This document shows positions 1-7,449 of a stretch of DNA of 64,000 nt, one piece after another (position 1 is the first letter of the stretch; the number at the start of each line of letters is the position of its first letter). The DNA comes from Paraburkholderia caffeinitolerans (GTDB lineage Bacteria > Pseudomonadota > Gammaproteobacteria > Burkholderiales > Burkholderiaceae). The notes beneath the pieces are model-generated. The model saw only the letters and a list, made by a program, of their open reading frames with translations, was not told where the DNA came from and did no database searches. Position numbers and translations under genes: made by a program. The stretch is from positions 96,443 through 160,442 of the forward strand of contig NZ_CADIKL010000016.1 of assembly GCF_902859945.1 (NCBI RefSeq), given 5' to 3'.

Positions 1-601
1 CTTCGTACGCGCGTCCATCCCAGCGGCCCGTGGCAATGATTTCCGGCACGTGCTCGCGCGGTAGGCGTTTGACCACGTCGTAGACAGACGGGTCGGGCTC
101 AGCGCCTTGGCGGTAGAGCGTCAAGACGGCTTGGCGATTGGTATCGCAATGCTGGGCGATGTAGCGCTCTCGCACGCCGTCGGTGCTGGAAATCTGACGC
201 AGCAAACGCCACCCTTCGATTTGCGTCTCAGTGGCTGGCGGCGTCCGCTCGCCGACTTGCGTGGCGGTATTCCCTGCCGATCCCTCATCCTGGACGGCGG
301 TCGAACGAGGTGCGGGGTCTGCGCCGCACTCAAGGCACATCAGATCCCCATCGTTCATAGGGTGGCCGTTTGTGCACTGGATCTGACTATGTGGAGGCTG
401 CGCCTGCCCGGCTGCCGCTTCGTTCAGGCTGGTAGCCGACTCGGCAGTCAAGACTTCTTGTGGCCTCCAGCCATTTTCCCGAATCGGCTGGCTGGACAAG
501 TCCCAGTTGCACTGGGCTCCGCACACGGTGCCTTCACAATAGAATTCCTGAACGGAGCGCTCAGTCTTGCAGTTTGGGCAAAAACGCATCATTGCTGACA
601 T
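1..601 (-). CDS. Zinc-ribbon protein kinase-like protein (N-terminal part, runs off the window)
   Basis: The reading frame is open from an ATG at 601 to the window edge, so only about 200 N-terminal residues are visible. Residues 8-32 contain CPNC followed by two further cysteines. A second knuckle near residue 75 has a Cys, a His and a CLEC pair. These look like two zinc ribbons joined by a Pro/Ala/Gln-rich linker. From about residue 127 the sequence reads like the N-lobe of a Ser/Thr kinase (IEGWRLLRQI, then QAVLTLYRQGAEPD, then a helix and HVPEII..GRWDGRAYE). In related kinases the strand written VLTLYR usually carries the ATP-binding lysine (VLKLYR); here that residue is Thr. The gene starts 8 bp after the radical SAM gene, so they are probably cotranscribed. 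An ATG pair at residues 4-5 has better spacing from the AGGA motif and may be the true start. Kinase assignment is by pattern; the catalytic loop lies outside the window. Confidence 0.6.
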   Translation of the reverse strand, partial: MSAMMRFCPNCKTERSVQEFYCEGTVCGAQCNWDLSSQPIRENGWRPQEVLTAESATSLNEAAAGQAQPPHSQIQCTNGHPMNDGDLMCLECGADPAPRSTAVQDEGSAGNTATQVGERTPPATETQIEGWRLLRQISSTDGVRERYIAQHCDTNRQAVLTLYRQGAEPDPSVYDVVKRLPREHVPEIIATGRWDGRAYE

Positions 602-609
602 TTCCTGTC

Positions 610-1254
610 TTATCTGATTTTCGCCTTGTCGGCGCTGATCCGGACTTCATGGCCCTGATCAATCAATAGGTCTCTCAACCGCTGAAAGTCATTCCGGTTC
701 GGTATCCCCGCGAACCAGGCGCTTCCGTCTTCGTCAAACATGACGTCCAGCGACTTGTCACTCTCGACAAGCCCCCGCTCGTAGACGCCAAATCGAGTTC
801 GCCCAGCTTCTGTCAGAAGGTGAAGGCGCTGGTTGTCGCTTCCGCGCAGTGGTCGCGTATGCGGTGTCTGTATCTCAAACGGATCGGTGATGAGTGCATC
901 GACCAATCCGTCAATTCCAGCGAGCGTGTCCGTCAGCGCTTCAAACGGGTGTCCGCTATATACGAGAACATCTCCGTGCCATCGGCTTCTTAGCGCCGAA
1001 AGCAGGGCAGATAGCGCATCCGGTTGCTCGAACGGCTCGCCGCCGGAAATAGTGACGCCCTCGGCATGAGGCAGCCAGCTCTCTAGCTGTTCCATTACCG
1101 CCTGGACGGTAGTTTCGCCGCCTGTGTTCGCCCAGGTGTCCGCAGATATACAACCGGGGCAGCGAATGCTGCAACCCTGGAACCAGATCCCGATTCGCTT
1201 ACCCGGCCCGAGGGTCGTGACTGGGAAATGCAGACGCGAAATCTGGATATTCAT
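610..1254 (-). CDS. Radical SAM protein, NrdG/activase-like size
   Basis: This 214-residue protein carries the radical SAM [4Fe-4S] motif C28-x3-C32-x2-C35 (CSIRCPGC), followed by the SAM-binding GGE motif at residues 71-73 (SGGEPFEQP). The short length and the early cysteine triad resemble anaerobic ribonucleotide-reductase activases and other minimal radical SAM proteins. No partner ribonucleotide reductase is nearby, so the activase role should not be assumed. The C-terminal 80 residues have no auxiliary cluster cysteines. The gene lies 3 bp after the AAA+ gene and 8 bp before the kinase-like gene, which indicates one operon. Substrate unknown. Confidence 0.8.
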   Translation of the reverse strand: MNIQISRLHFPVTTLGPGKRIGIWFQGCSIRCPGCISADTWANTGGETTVQAVMEQLESWLPHAEGVTISGGEPFEQPDALSALLSALRSRWHGDVLVYSGHPFEALTDTLAGIDGLVDALITDPFEIQTPHTRPLRGSDNQRLHLLTEAGRTRFGVYERGLVESDKSLDVMFDEDGSAWFAGIPNRNDFQRLRDLLIDQGHEVRISADKAKIR

Positions 1255-1257
1255 GGG

Positions 1258-3081
1258 TTACAGCTTTTCCAGATGGAACGAGCCAGTATCAATTCCGGTG
1301 ATAGCAAAGCGGTCGCCCGGCTTCGCATCGTGGTCGAAAAGGCCGCGCGCCAGCGGATTGATGAGTCGAGCCTCAATCTGGTTTCGGATCCCGCGCCCGC
1401 CGTTGGACAAATCGGCCAGGCATTGACGTCGCAGAGCGTCCAGCGATTCGCTTCTCAACTCGACAGCCACCTCCTGGGTGTGAATGTCATCGAGGACGGC
1501 ACGTACCATCTGCTCGAAGATTTCGTGCGCAATGTCTTCGCGGATGAAATCGAAGACGATGACGTTCTCGCCGATGCGGTTCAGTATTTCCGGGCGGTTC
1601 AGCACGAGTTTGAAGTGCCGCTGGATTTCGCTGAGGACCTTCTCCTGGACCTCATTGAAATCCTCGCCGGGCAGCACGTTCGGCACTCGAGCACCGAACT
1701 CATCCTGACGATAGATGCCGAGGTTGGACGTGAAGATGATAAGCGCTTCGGAGAAGTAAACGCGGTCTCCGCGCCCCGATGTCAGCACGCCGTCGTCCAG
1801 AATCTGGAGGAACTTGTCGAGAATGCGCGGATGCGCCTTCTCGATTTCGTCGAACAGCACGACACTGAAGGGCCGCTCGCGGATGGCGTTGGTGAGTTCG
1901 CCGCCGACGTCGTAGCCGACGTAACCAGGCGGCGCGCCAATGAGGCGCTGGTCAGCGTGCTCGGCGCTGAATTCCGACATGTCAAAGCGGATGTATGCGC
2001 TTTCGTCGCCAAACAGCAAGCTCGTAATCGTTTTCGCCAGTTCGGTTTTGCCAACCCCGGTGGGACCCGCGAGGAAGGCAACGCCACGCGGCCTGTTGCC
2101 CTTGCGCTGCGAGCCTACTCCCGTCATTGCGCGCTTCACGAGATCCAGCATGTGCGTGACCGCGTGCGACTGGCCTTTGACGCGCTGGCGGACAGTCACT
2201 TCAGCGTTGCGTATCTTGTCGCGATCAATTTGCAGCCAGGGGTCTTCGGTTACGCCAACCTTGTATCGCCGGACTGCATCGGCGATTTTATCCACTGTGA
2301 CACCTTCGACCCGTGCGAGTGTCGCAATGGCGTTCATGTCTGCGAGGAGAAGGCCTTCGCTGCCATCAACGAAAGCCTTGTTGGCATCCGCGAGCATCTC
2401 CGGCGATGCTTGCGGCGTACCCGGAACGCCGCGCAGGAGCGCGGAAGACAGGGAGCGTCGGGCGATGCCATCGGGTTTCGCAACCGGGATGTGACGGACG
2501 CGCGGATTATCGATGAGCATCCAGTCGGGAAGGTCTCCCTCTTTGTCGACCACCCAAACTACCGTGTTGAAGAACGGCCGCCGGTGCTGGCCGGCGGGGC
2601 GGGGAGCGACCGTGTGCGCCATTACGAGCGCCCGCGTGAAAAGGTTGTGCTCGGCGGCAGTCAGCGATTCCGTCCGAACCGCCAATCGCGAGGCAAAATC
2701 CACAACAAGCGCTACAGGTTCGCCGGAGAGCGTGGCGAGGCGCTCAAGACAAGTCGTCAATGCATCCAGACCACCGGGCGCTGCGCCTTCGACTGCCGTG
2801 AGACCTAGGAGTCGCAGGGTATCTTCTGCCGACTCAGTGGGCGGCACATGGCTGTCAGGGACAGTAAAGCCGGCGACAGGGTTCCACACAACTATCTGCT
2901 GATACCCCTCTGCGCGCAGGTTTAAGTTCAACATGCTCACAAGCGGTTGTGCTGTCACCACGTTCGGCGCGATTTCGCACGCTTGCAGGTCTCGGACATT
3001 TCCCGAGAGAACGAACTGGCTCTTTAAAGGGAGAAATCGCAACAAATCCCGTAACCAGCGGGGCTTTACGTAGGCGGACAT
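1258..3081 (-). CDS. ClpB-like AAA+ ATPase with degenerate first ATPase domain
   Basis: This protein of about 607 residues has a C-terminal ClpB/Hsp100 D2-type module: Walker A GPTGVGKT at 339-346, pore loop GYVGY at 386-390, Walker B VVLFDE at 407-412, sensor 1 IIFTSN at 448-453 and a C-terminal small domain with GGRGIRNQIE. The first 280 residues look like a second AAA+ domain without a Walker A (LSGNVRDLQ near 25, LVVDFASRL near 126, TVVWVVDKEGDLP near 173). The ATG at 3081 was chosen because the conserved part begins there; upstream in-frame GTG/TTG codons lack a ribosome-binding site. There is no N-domain of the ClpA/ClpB type. It heads an operon with the radical SAM and kinase-like genes. 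A remodelling role is inferred; the client is unknown. Confidence 0.8.
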   Translation of the reverse strand: MSAYVKPRWLRDLLRFLPLKSQFVLSGNVRDLQACEIAPNVVTAQPLVSMLNLNLRAEGYQQIVVWNPVAGFTVPDSHVPPTESAEDTLRLLGLTAVEGAAPGGLDALTTCLERLATLSGEPVALVVDFASRLAVRTESLTAAEHNLFTRALVMAHTVAPRPAGQHRRPFFNTVVWVVDKEGDLPDWMLIDNPRVRHIPVAKPDGIARRSLSSALLRGVPGTPQASPEMLADANKAFVDGSEGLLLADMNAIATLARVEGVTVDKIADAVRRYKVGVTEDPWLQIDRDKIRNAEVTVRQRVKGQSHAVTHMLDLVKRAMTGVGSQRKGNRPRGVAFLAGPTGVGKTELAKTITSLLFGDESAYIRFDMSEFSAEHADQRLIGAPPGYVGYDVGGELTNAIRERPFSVVLFDEIEKAHPRILDKFLQILDDGVLTSGRGDRVYFSEALIIFTSNLGIYRQDEFGARVPNVLPGEDFNEVQEKVLSEIQRHFKLVLNRPEILNRIGENVIVFDFIREDIAHEIFEQMVRAVLDDIHTQEVAVELRSESLDALRRQCLADLSNGGRGIRNQIEARLINPLARGLFDHDAKPGDRFAITGIDTGSFHLEKL

Positions 3082-3978
3082 GGCTGCGGCAATCGCGTGG
3101 GCAGAAAGCAAAACGTTACCATAAGCCAAAGTGGTAATTATGCGATTTGAATGGGTTTGATCACTTTCGGCAGGGCAAATCGGCACGAAGGTTCAGCCAA
3201 AGTTCAAACCCGGTCATTAAATATCGTTGCCTGCTCTATCCTTGGCTGGCGGTCGTACTTTCAGAGGTGGCTCGCGGTGTCGGCGCGGTGAGAGATTCGT
3301 CGCCGGCAGGACAGGTCGAGTGTCTTGTGAATCGGCGTTGTCTGACGCCGTGTGTCGGGCTTTGGATGCGTCTTGAACCAGAGTGCGCTCGCTGGGAGTC
3401 TATGCTGTAGGCATACTGCCGCCGTCCCACAGACGGCGGACGGCATAAATAACCGTTCTCCCGCCAAACGCGATAACTAATATATTGTGAACTTCTTGAG
3501 AAACTGAAACTTTTAAACTTAAAAGAAGAGGTTTTTAATATTAAGAGCAGCTAACATAACCTGGACATGACGCCAGGATTTGGGTTTCATCGCTTCATGT
3601 CCAGGTTGTGTTAGCTACCCTAACTGTGCCGCAAACGCCGTCTGAGCCTCTGCGCAGGAGGAACGTGGTCGTAGCGTTTGCAAGTAAGGCGAAGCTGAGA
3701 CCGCATGGAGGCTTTTACTTCAGGCAAACGCAGCAGCCACGGGGGCAGTAGGCTGTCAATCAAAATATTAGCCAAGAAACATGAGTTTGCGTCCTCAAAA
3801 TAGGCCTGAAAGACGCATAGGCCTAATCGCCACGATGAATGTTGCTGCGACTGTGGACACGTCCGTGAGCCAACATAGAGTCGTACTGCGGCGTAGTGTT
3901 TCTGTAGCAAGCCCATGACGGCCGAGTTCACCGGTCGACGCGAACGTATATATCTCGCCAATTTTTGGGAGCTGGCGT
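3082..3978. other. Intergenic accessory DNA, about 900 bp, no convincing gene
   Basis: This stretch is less GC-rich than its surroundings, especially 3470-3560 where runs such as TTTTAAACTTAAAAG occur. It probably carries the promoter of the AAA+ operon. A perfect 8-bp hairpin lies at 3419-3439 (CCGCCGTC/GACGGCGG) and a larger inverted repeat at 3550-3615. Open frames at 3147-3410 (plus) and 3620-3985 (minus) have no recognisable domain, and the latter has a codon choice unlike the neighbours. The 12-mer TCACTTTCGGCA occurs at 3161-3172 and again at 4219-4230, on either side of the region. Remnants of a mobile element are possible but not demonstrated. Confidence 0.5.
3550..3615. repeat. 21-bp inverted repeat with 24-nt spacer
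   Basis: The arms at 3550-3570 (GCTAACATAACCTGGACATG plus A) and 3595-3615 are reverse complements at 20 of 21 positions. The spacer is 24 nt. There is no downstream T-tract, so it is not an obvious terminator. It could be a pair of transposon ends left after an internal deletion, a MITE-like unit, or an operator for the AAA+ operon that starts about 470 bp away. Confidence 0.75.
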
Positions 3979-4194
3979 GTGTCAAAAGAGAACACCGAGC
4001 GAATTCACAAGATTGTCCAGCGCATCCGTAAGCGAGGAGCAGTCACTCTTGAAGAATTGATGCGCGAGCTCGAGGTGTCGCGCGCGACGCTCAAAAGAGA
4101 TTTCGACGTTCTGCGTGATCGCCTTGGTTGCCCGCTGGTGTGTAAGGCTAGCCCAAATTCCGTCCCGGTTTCAGCTGGAAATTTCCAGTTTTAA
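3979..4194 (+). pseudogene. Truncated WYL/DeoR-type transcriptional regulator (HTH part only)
   Basis: The 71-residue product begins as a typical N-terminal winged helix of WYL-domain regulators: residues 5-40 are RIHKIVQRIRKRGAVTLEEL and a recognition helix VSRATLKRD, then LRDRLGCPLV. Family members continue with a linker and a WYL domain for a total of about 250-330 residues. Here the homology stops near codon 54, and 17 unrelated codons lead to a TAA. The break is followed by a perfect 14-bp palindrome CTGGAAATTTCCAG at 4175-4188. No remainder of the WYL domain is seen downstream. Regulators of this class often sit at the head of defence loci, which would fit an eroded island, but that is inference. 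It could still be expressed as a short DNA-binding protein. Confidence 0.65.
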
Positions 4195-4300
4195 GCGGAA
4201 CGGTTTTGTGGAACAGGGTCACTTTCGGCATTCTGGGTACAAACTTATTTGTTCGGGGACATGAAGCACGCCCGTCGCGCGCCAGATCGGTCACCCGACC

Positions 4301-5728
4301 CTAGATCGTCCCGAATAACGCGCGTGGCCGATCGCGCAACGTGCGCGCGAGTATCTGCAAGGCGCGGGCCAACTGCTCGCGCGAACTCGCGCAGGCGAGG
4401 TTGATCCGCACGCCGTGCTCGGTGGTCGAGCGATCGACGGCAAACGCCGATGCAGGCATCGTGCTTACGCCGCGCGCCTGCGCGTTGGCGGCGAAATCGT
4501 CGGAGCGCCACGGCTCGGGCACGCGCAGCCAGACAAACATGCACGCGGGGTCGCTATTGAGCAGTTCAGGCGGCAGCAATTCTCGCGCGAGCGCCTGGCG
4601 CGCCTGAAGCTCCACACGTTGTGCCTCCAGAATGACCTGCGCGGTGCCGTCCTCGATCCAGCGCGTGGTGATGAGCGTCGAGAGCGGCGCGGGCATCCAT
4701 GCTGTCGTGCGCACGGCCTCGGCGGCCAGCGCGGCGCCGTGCGGCGGCGTCAGCAGATAGCCGATGCGCAGCCCGGGCGCCAGGATCTTCGAGGTGGACG
4801 CGATATGGAAGGTCAGCTCGGGGCACAGGCTCGCGATGGTCGGCAGGCGCTTGCGCAGGAGCGGCCCGTAGACGTCGTCTTCGATGATGGCCACGTGATG
4901 CCGCCGCGCGATCTCCGCGAGCGCGAGCCTGCGTTCGAGACTCATCGTGACGACGCTCGGGTTCTGCAGATTCGGCACGGTGAAGATGGCCTTGACGCGC
5001 ATGCGCTTGCACGCGTCCTCCAGATGCTCGGGCAGCAGCCCGTCGGCGTCGCTCGGAATGCCGACGAGTTCGAACTGGAACGCCGGCGCAAGCGCTTTCA
5101 GACCGTAGTAGGTGAGCTGGTCCGAGAGAATCACGCCGTCGTGGCCCATCAGACTGCTCAGGACTGCGTAGAGTCCGTGCTGCGCGCCGCTCGTGACCAC
5201 GAGATTCTCGGCCGAAGGCGTGAAGCCGGGCGCGGCGATCCACTTGGCGCCGGCCGCGCGCGCCCATTCGGGACCTTGCGGCGGCTGGTATTCCTGGGTT
5301 TCGGCAAAACGCGGGTCGCGCGCAATGACGGCCATGGTGCGCGCGAGTTGCGTGAGAAATTCGCCGGTCGCAGGGCGGTTGACCGTCAGGTCGATCACGC
5401 CGTTCGTGCCTTCGCCCGGGGCTTGCGCATTGCGCTGCGCGCTCGCCGGTACGGCCGGCATCGCCCCGCCCGTGACGATCGAGCCGCGCCGCTTGCTCGC
5501 AACGATCAGGCCGCGCGCCTGGAGCTCCTTGTAGGCGCGCGAAACGGTCGATACGTTGATGCCCAGCTCGATCGCCAGATCGCGTTGCGGCGGCAGCCGG
5601 CTGCCGGGCGGGTAGTGCCCGCTGCGGACCTGCTCCTCCAGATTGCGCGACACCTCGAGATAAGTGGCCTGGCGCCCTTTTGTATGGATGTCACTCTCAG
5701 ATTTTGTCTGGTTTTCGTCCACTTTCAT
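4301..5728 (-). CDS. MocR-type PLP-dependent regulator (GntR HTH plus aminotransferase fold)
   Basis: The 475-residue protein joins a GntR winged helix (about residues 20-90: YLEVSRNLEEQV, LPPQRDLA, NVSTVSRAYKEL) to a class I aminotransferase-like domain. PLP-binding features are visible: N256 in LQNPS, D285 in IIEDDVYG and the Schiff-base lysine K314 in STSKILAPGLRIGY. Such regulators sense amino acids or PLP adducts and usually control an adjacent transporter or enzyme. Here it diverges from an amino-acid permease at 6014, followed by a FAD oxidoreductase and a binding protein, which are its likely targets. Matching inverted repeats lie inside its 5' end and upstream (5678-5751), consistent with autoregulation. 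The ligand cannot be read from the sequence. Confidence 0.9.
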   Translation of the reverse strand: MKVDENQTKSESDIHTKGRQATYLEVSRNLEEQVRSGHYPPGSRLPPQRDLAIELGINVSTVSRAYKELQARGLIVASKRRGSIVTGGAMPAVPASAQRNAQAPGEGTNGVIDLTVNRPATGEFLTQLARTMAVIARDPRFAETQEYQPPQGPEWARAAGAKWIAAPGFTPSAENLVVTSGAQHGLYAVLSSLMGHDGVILSDQLTYYGLKALAPAFQFELVGIPSDADGLLPEHLEDACKRMRVKAIFTVPNLQNPSVVTMSLERRLALAEIARRHHVAIIEDDVYGPLLRKRLPTIASLCPELTFHIASTSKILAPGLRIGYLLTPPHGAALAAEAVRTTAWMPAPLSTLITTRWIEDGTAQVILEAQRVELQARQALARELLPPELLNSDPACMFVWLRVPEPWRSDDFAANAQARGVSTMPASAFAVDRSTTEHGVRINLACASSREQLARALQILARTLRDRPRALFGTI

Positions 5729-5751
5729 TCAAGTAATAACTCCATACAAAA
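5678..5751. promoter_or_regulatory. Perfect 11-bp inverted repeat across the mocR start
   Basis: TTTTGTATGGA at 5678-5688, inside the first codons of the MocR-type gene, is the exact reverse complement of TCCATACAAAA at 5741-5751, just upstream of its start. The centres are 63 bp apart, six helical turns. This suggests an operator pair for autoregulation by looping or by a dimer with separated HTH domains. Inferred from symmetry only. Confidence 0.5.
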
Positions 5752-5831
5752 CTCGGCCTCCTGCCACTGCAAGCTGTTTGCCGATGCTCGTCCCACGACG
5801 ACCTTGCTGCATCTTAAATCTAATATCCGTC

Positions 5832-5942
5832 TGTGTGGAAAAGGATTTTTGTGATTCTTGATCGGTGAGCCGGATTCGCGCCAGGGAAATTCCCGATCTC
5901 CACACAAAGACATTTCATTTGCACACAAAAAGTTATTGTGTG
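5832..5942. promoter_or_regulatory. CACACAA repeats in the permease promoter (candidate MocR operator)
   Basis: CACACAAA occurs at 5901-5908 and 5922-5929, exactly 21 bp apart (two helical turns) in direct orientation. The reverse form TTGTGTG is at 5936-5942, and TGTGTGG at 5832-5838 mirrors CCACACA at 5900-5906. Two direct repeats on one DNA face are the known operator layout for MocR regulators such as GabR. The site lies between the divergent regulator and the permease start at 6014, so the permease operon is the expected target. Confidence 0.55.
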
Positions 5943-6013
5943 AGTATGAGTTCACATTTTTGTTTGGACACGGATGCGGTGCAACACGCACTGTAGTACA
6001 TGAGGAGATGCTC

Positions 6014-7447
6014 GTGGCAATTCTGCAATCCACGTCGCCGTCCGGCGAACAATCCACCCAGCTCGGCCATTCGCTGCGCAAGCGGCACGTGACCATGATT
6101 TCGCTCGGCGGCATCATCGGCGCGGGGCTGTTCGTCGGCAGTAGCGCGACCATCAGCGCCATGGGGCCGGCGGCATGCCTGAGCTATCTGCTCGCGGGCA
6201 TCGTCGTGCTGTTCGTGATGCGCATGCTCGGTGAAATGGCGCTCGCGCATCCGGGCGTGGGCTCGTTCACCGAGTTCACGCGGCTGGGTCTGGGCGATTG
6301 GGCCGGCTTCACAAACGGCTGGCTCTACTGGTACTTCTGGGTGATCGTGGTTGCCGTGGAAGCGGTGGCGGGTGCCGGCATCCTGCAGCGCTGGATTCCA
6401 GCGCCGGTCTGGGTGATCGGGCTCGTGCTGCTTTCGGTGATGACGGCGGTGAACCTGCTGTCCGTCAAATCGTATGGTGAATTCGAGTACTGGTTCGCGT
6501 CGATCAAGGTCGCGGCCATCATCGTCTTCATCGTGGTGGGCGCGAGCTATCTGTTCGGCTTCAGCTCGTGGCACCAGACGGCGGTGCATCTTTCCGGCGA
6601 CCGCGGCTTCATGCCGTTCGGCGCCATGTCGATTTTCGCGGGCGTGCCCACAGTGATCTTCGCAGTGGGCGGCGCGGAAATCGCGACGATCGCGGCGTCC
6701 GAGTCGGACGATCCCAGCCGCAACGTGGCCTCGATGACGCGCTCGGTCATCCTGCGCGTCATCACCTTCTATGTGGGTTCTCTGTTCGTGATTGCCTGCA
6801 TCGTGCCGTGGGCGCAGATCAAGGTCGGCTATTCGCCGTTCGTGGCCGCGCTCGAAACGATGCATATCCCCGGCGCCGCCGACATGATGAACGCGATCGT
6901 GCTGGTCGCCGTGCTCTCGGCGCTCAATTCCGGGCTCTACGTGTCCTCGCGCATCGTGTTCCGTCTCGCCGAGCGCGGCGATGCCCCGCGCGCGATGCTC
7001 AAGCTTTCGCCCACCCGTGTGCCGCGCCTCGCGGTGCTCGCGAGCAGCGTGGTGGGTTATGTGGCCATCGTTGCGGCCATCGTCTCGCCGCAAGGTGTAT
7101 TTCTCTATCTCGTGAATGCGTCGGGTGCGGTGATGCTGTTCGTCTATCTCTCGATCGCGATCTCGCAGATCGTGCTGCGCCGCCGTCTGGAAGCGCAGGC
7201 GCCGGAGCGCCTCACGCTCAAGATGTGGCTGTTCCCGTGGTTGTCGTGGGCTGTGGCTGCCGCGATTGCGGGCGTGCTGATTGCGATGGGTTTCGACCAC
7301 GCGCTCTCCAGCCAATTGATGGCGAGCCTCGCGAGTCTCGCGGTGGTGTCGCTCGCATACATGGTGGCGCGCAGCAAGCGCCGCGCACAGATGCGCCACG
7401 CTCACGCGCACGGCTTTGGTGAGCCTGCAACGAACTGGAAGAAATAA
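6014..7447 (+). CDS. APC-family amino-acid permease
   Basis: The protein of about 477 residues has the start and spacing of the GabP/AroP/LysP group of amino-acid permeases. There is a short cytoplasmic tail, then RKRHVTMISLGGIIGAGLFV, where the glycine-rich first helix binds the amino group of the substrate, and about twelve hydrophobic segments. The GTG at 6014 was chosen because GAGGAG at 6002-6007 lies 6 nt before it; the ATG at 6008 overlaps that site and would leave no spacing. The next gene, a D-amino-acid-dehydrogenase-like oxidase, starts 2 bp after its stop, so uptake and oxidation are coupled. Proton symport is usual for the family. Substrate unknown; regulation by the divergent MocR-type protein is likely. 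Confidence 0.9.
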   Translation: MAILQSTSPSGEQSTQLGHSLRKRHVTMISLGGIIGAGLFVGSSATISAMGPAACLSYLLAGIVVLFVMRMLGEMALAHPGVGSFTEFTRLGLGDWAGFTNGWLYWYFWVIVVAVEAVAGAGILQRWIPAPVWVIGLVLLSVMTAVNLLSVKSYGEFEYWFASIKVAAIIVFIVVGASYLFGFSSWHQTAVHLSGDRGFMPFGAMSIFAGVPTVIFAVGGAEIATIAASESDDPSRNVASMTRSVILRVITFYVGSLFVIACIVPWAQIKVGYSPFVAALETMHIPGAADMMNAIVLVAVLSALNSGLYVSSRIVFRLAERGDAPRAMLKLSPTRVPRLAVLASSVVGYVAIVAAIVSPQGVFLYLVNASGAVMLFVYLSIAISQIVLRRRLEAQAPERLTLKMWLFPWLSWAVAAAIAGVLIAMGFDHALSSQLMASLASLAVVSLAYMVARSKRRAQMRHAHAHGFGEPATNWKK

Positions 7448-7449
7448 CC

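Noticed and set aside
610..1254. Calling the radical SAM gene nrdG
   Set aside because: No class III ribonucleotide reductase gene is nearby and the partners are a kinase-like protein and a AAA+ ATPase.
1228..2808. Long plus-strand frame opposite the AAA+ gene
   Set aside because: It is the antisense of a protein with clear AAA+ motifs, and its product shows no domain.
3620..3985. Minus-strand frame of 121 codons next to the inverted repeat, possibly a transposase end
   Set aside because: No transposase motif, no ribosome site and an unusual composition. The apparent link to the inverted repeat is only positional.
4240..4262. End of an insertion sequence near the MocR gene
   Set aside because: No matching partner end or target duplication was found; the repeated 12-mer alone is too short.
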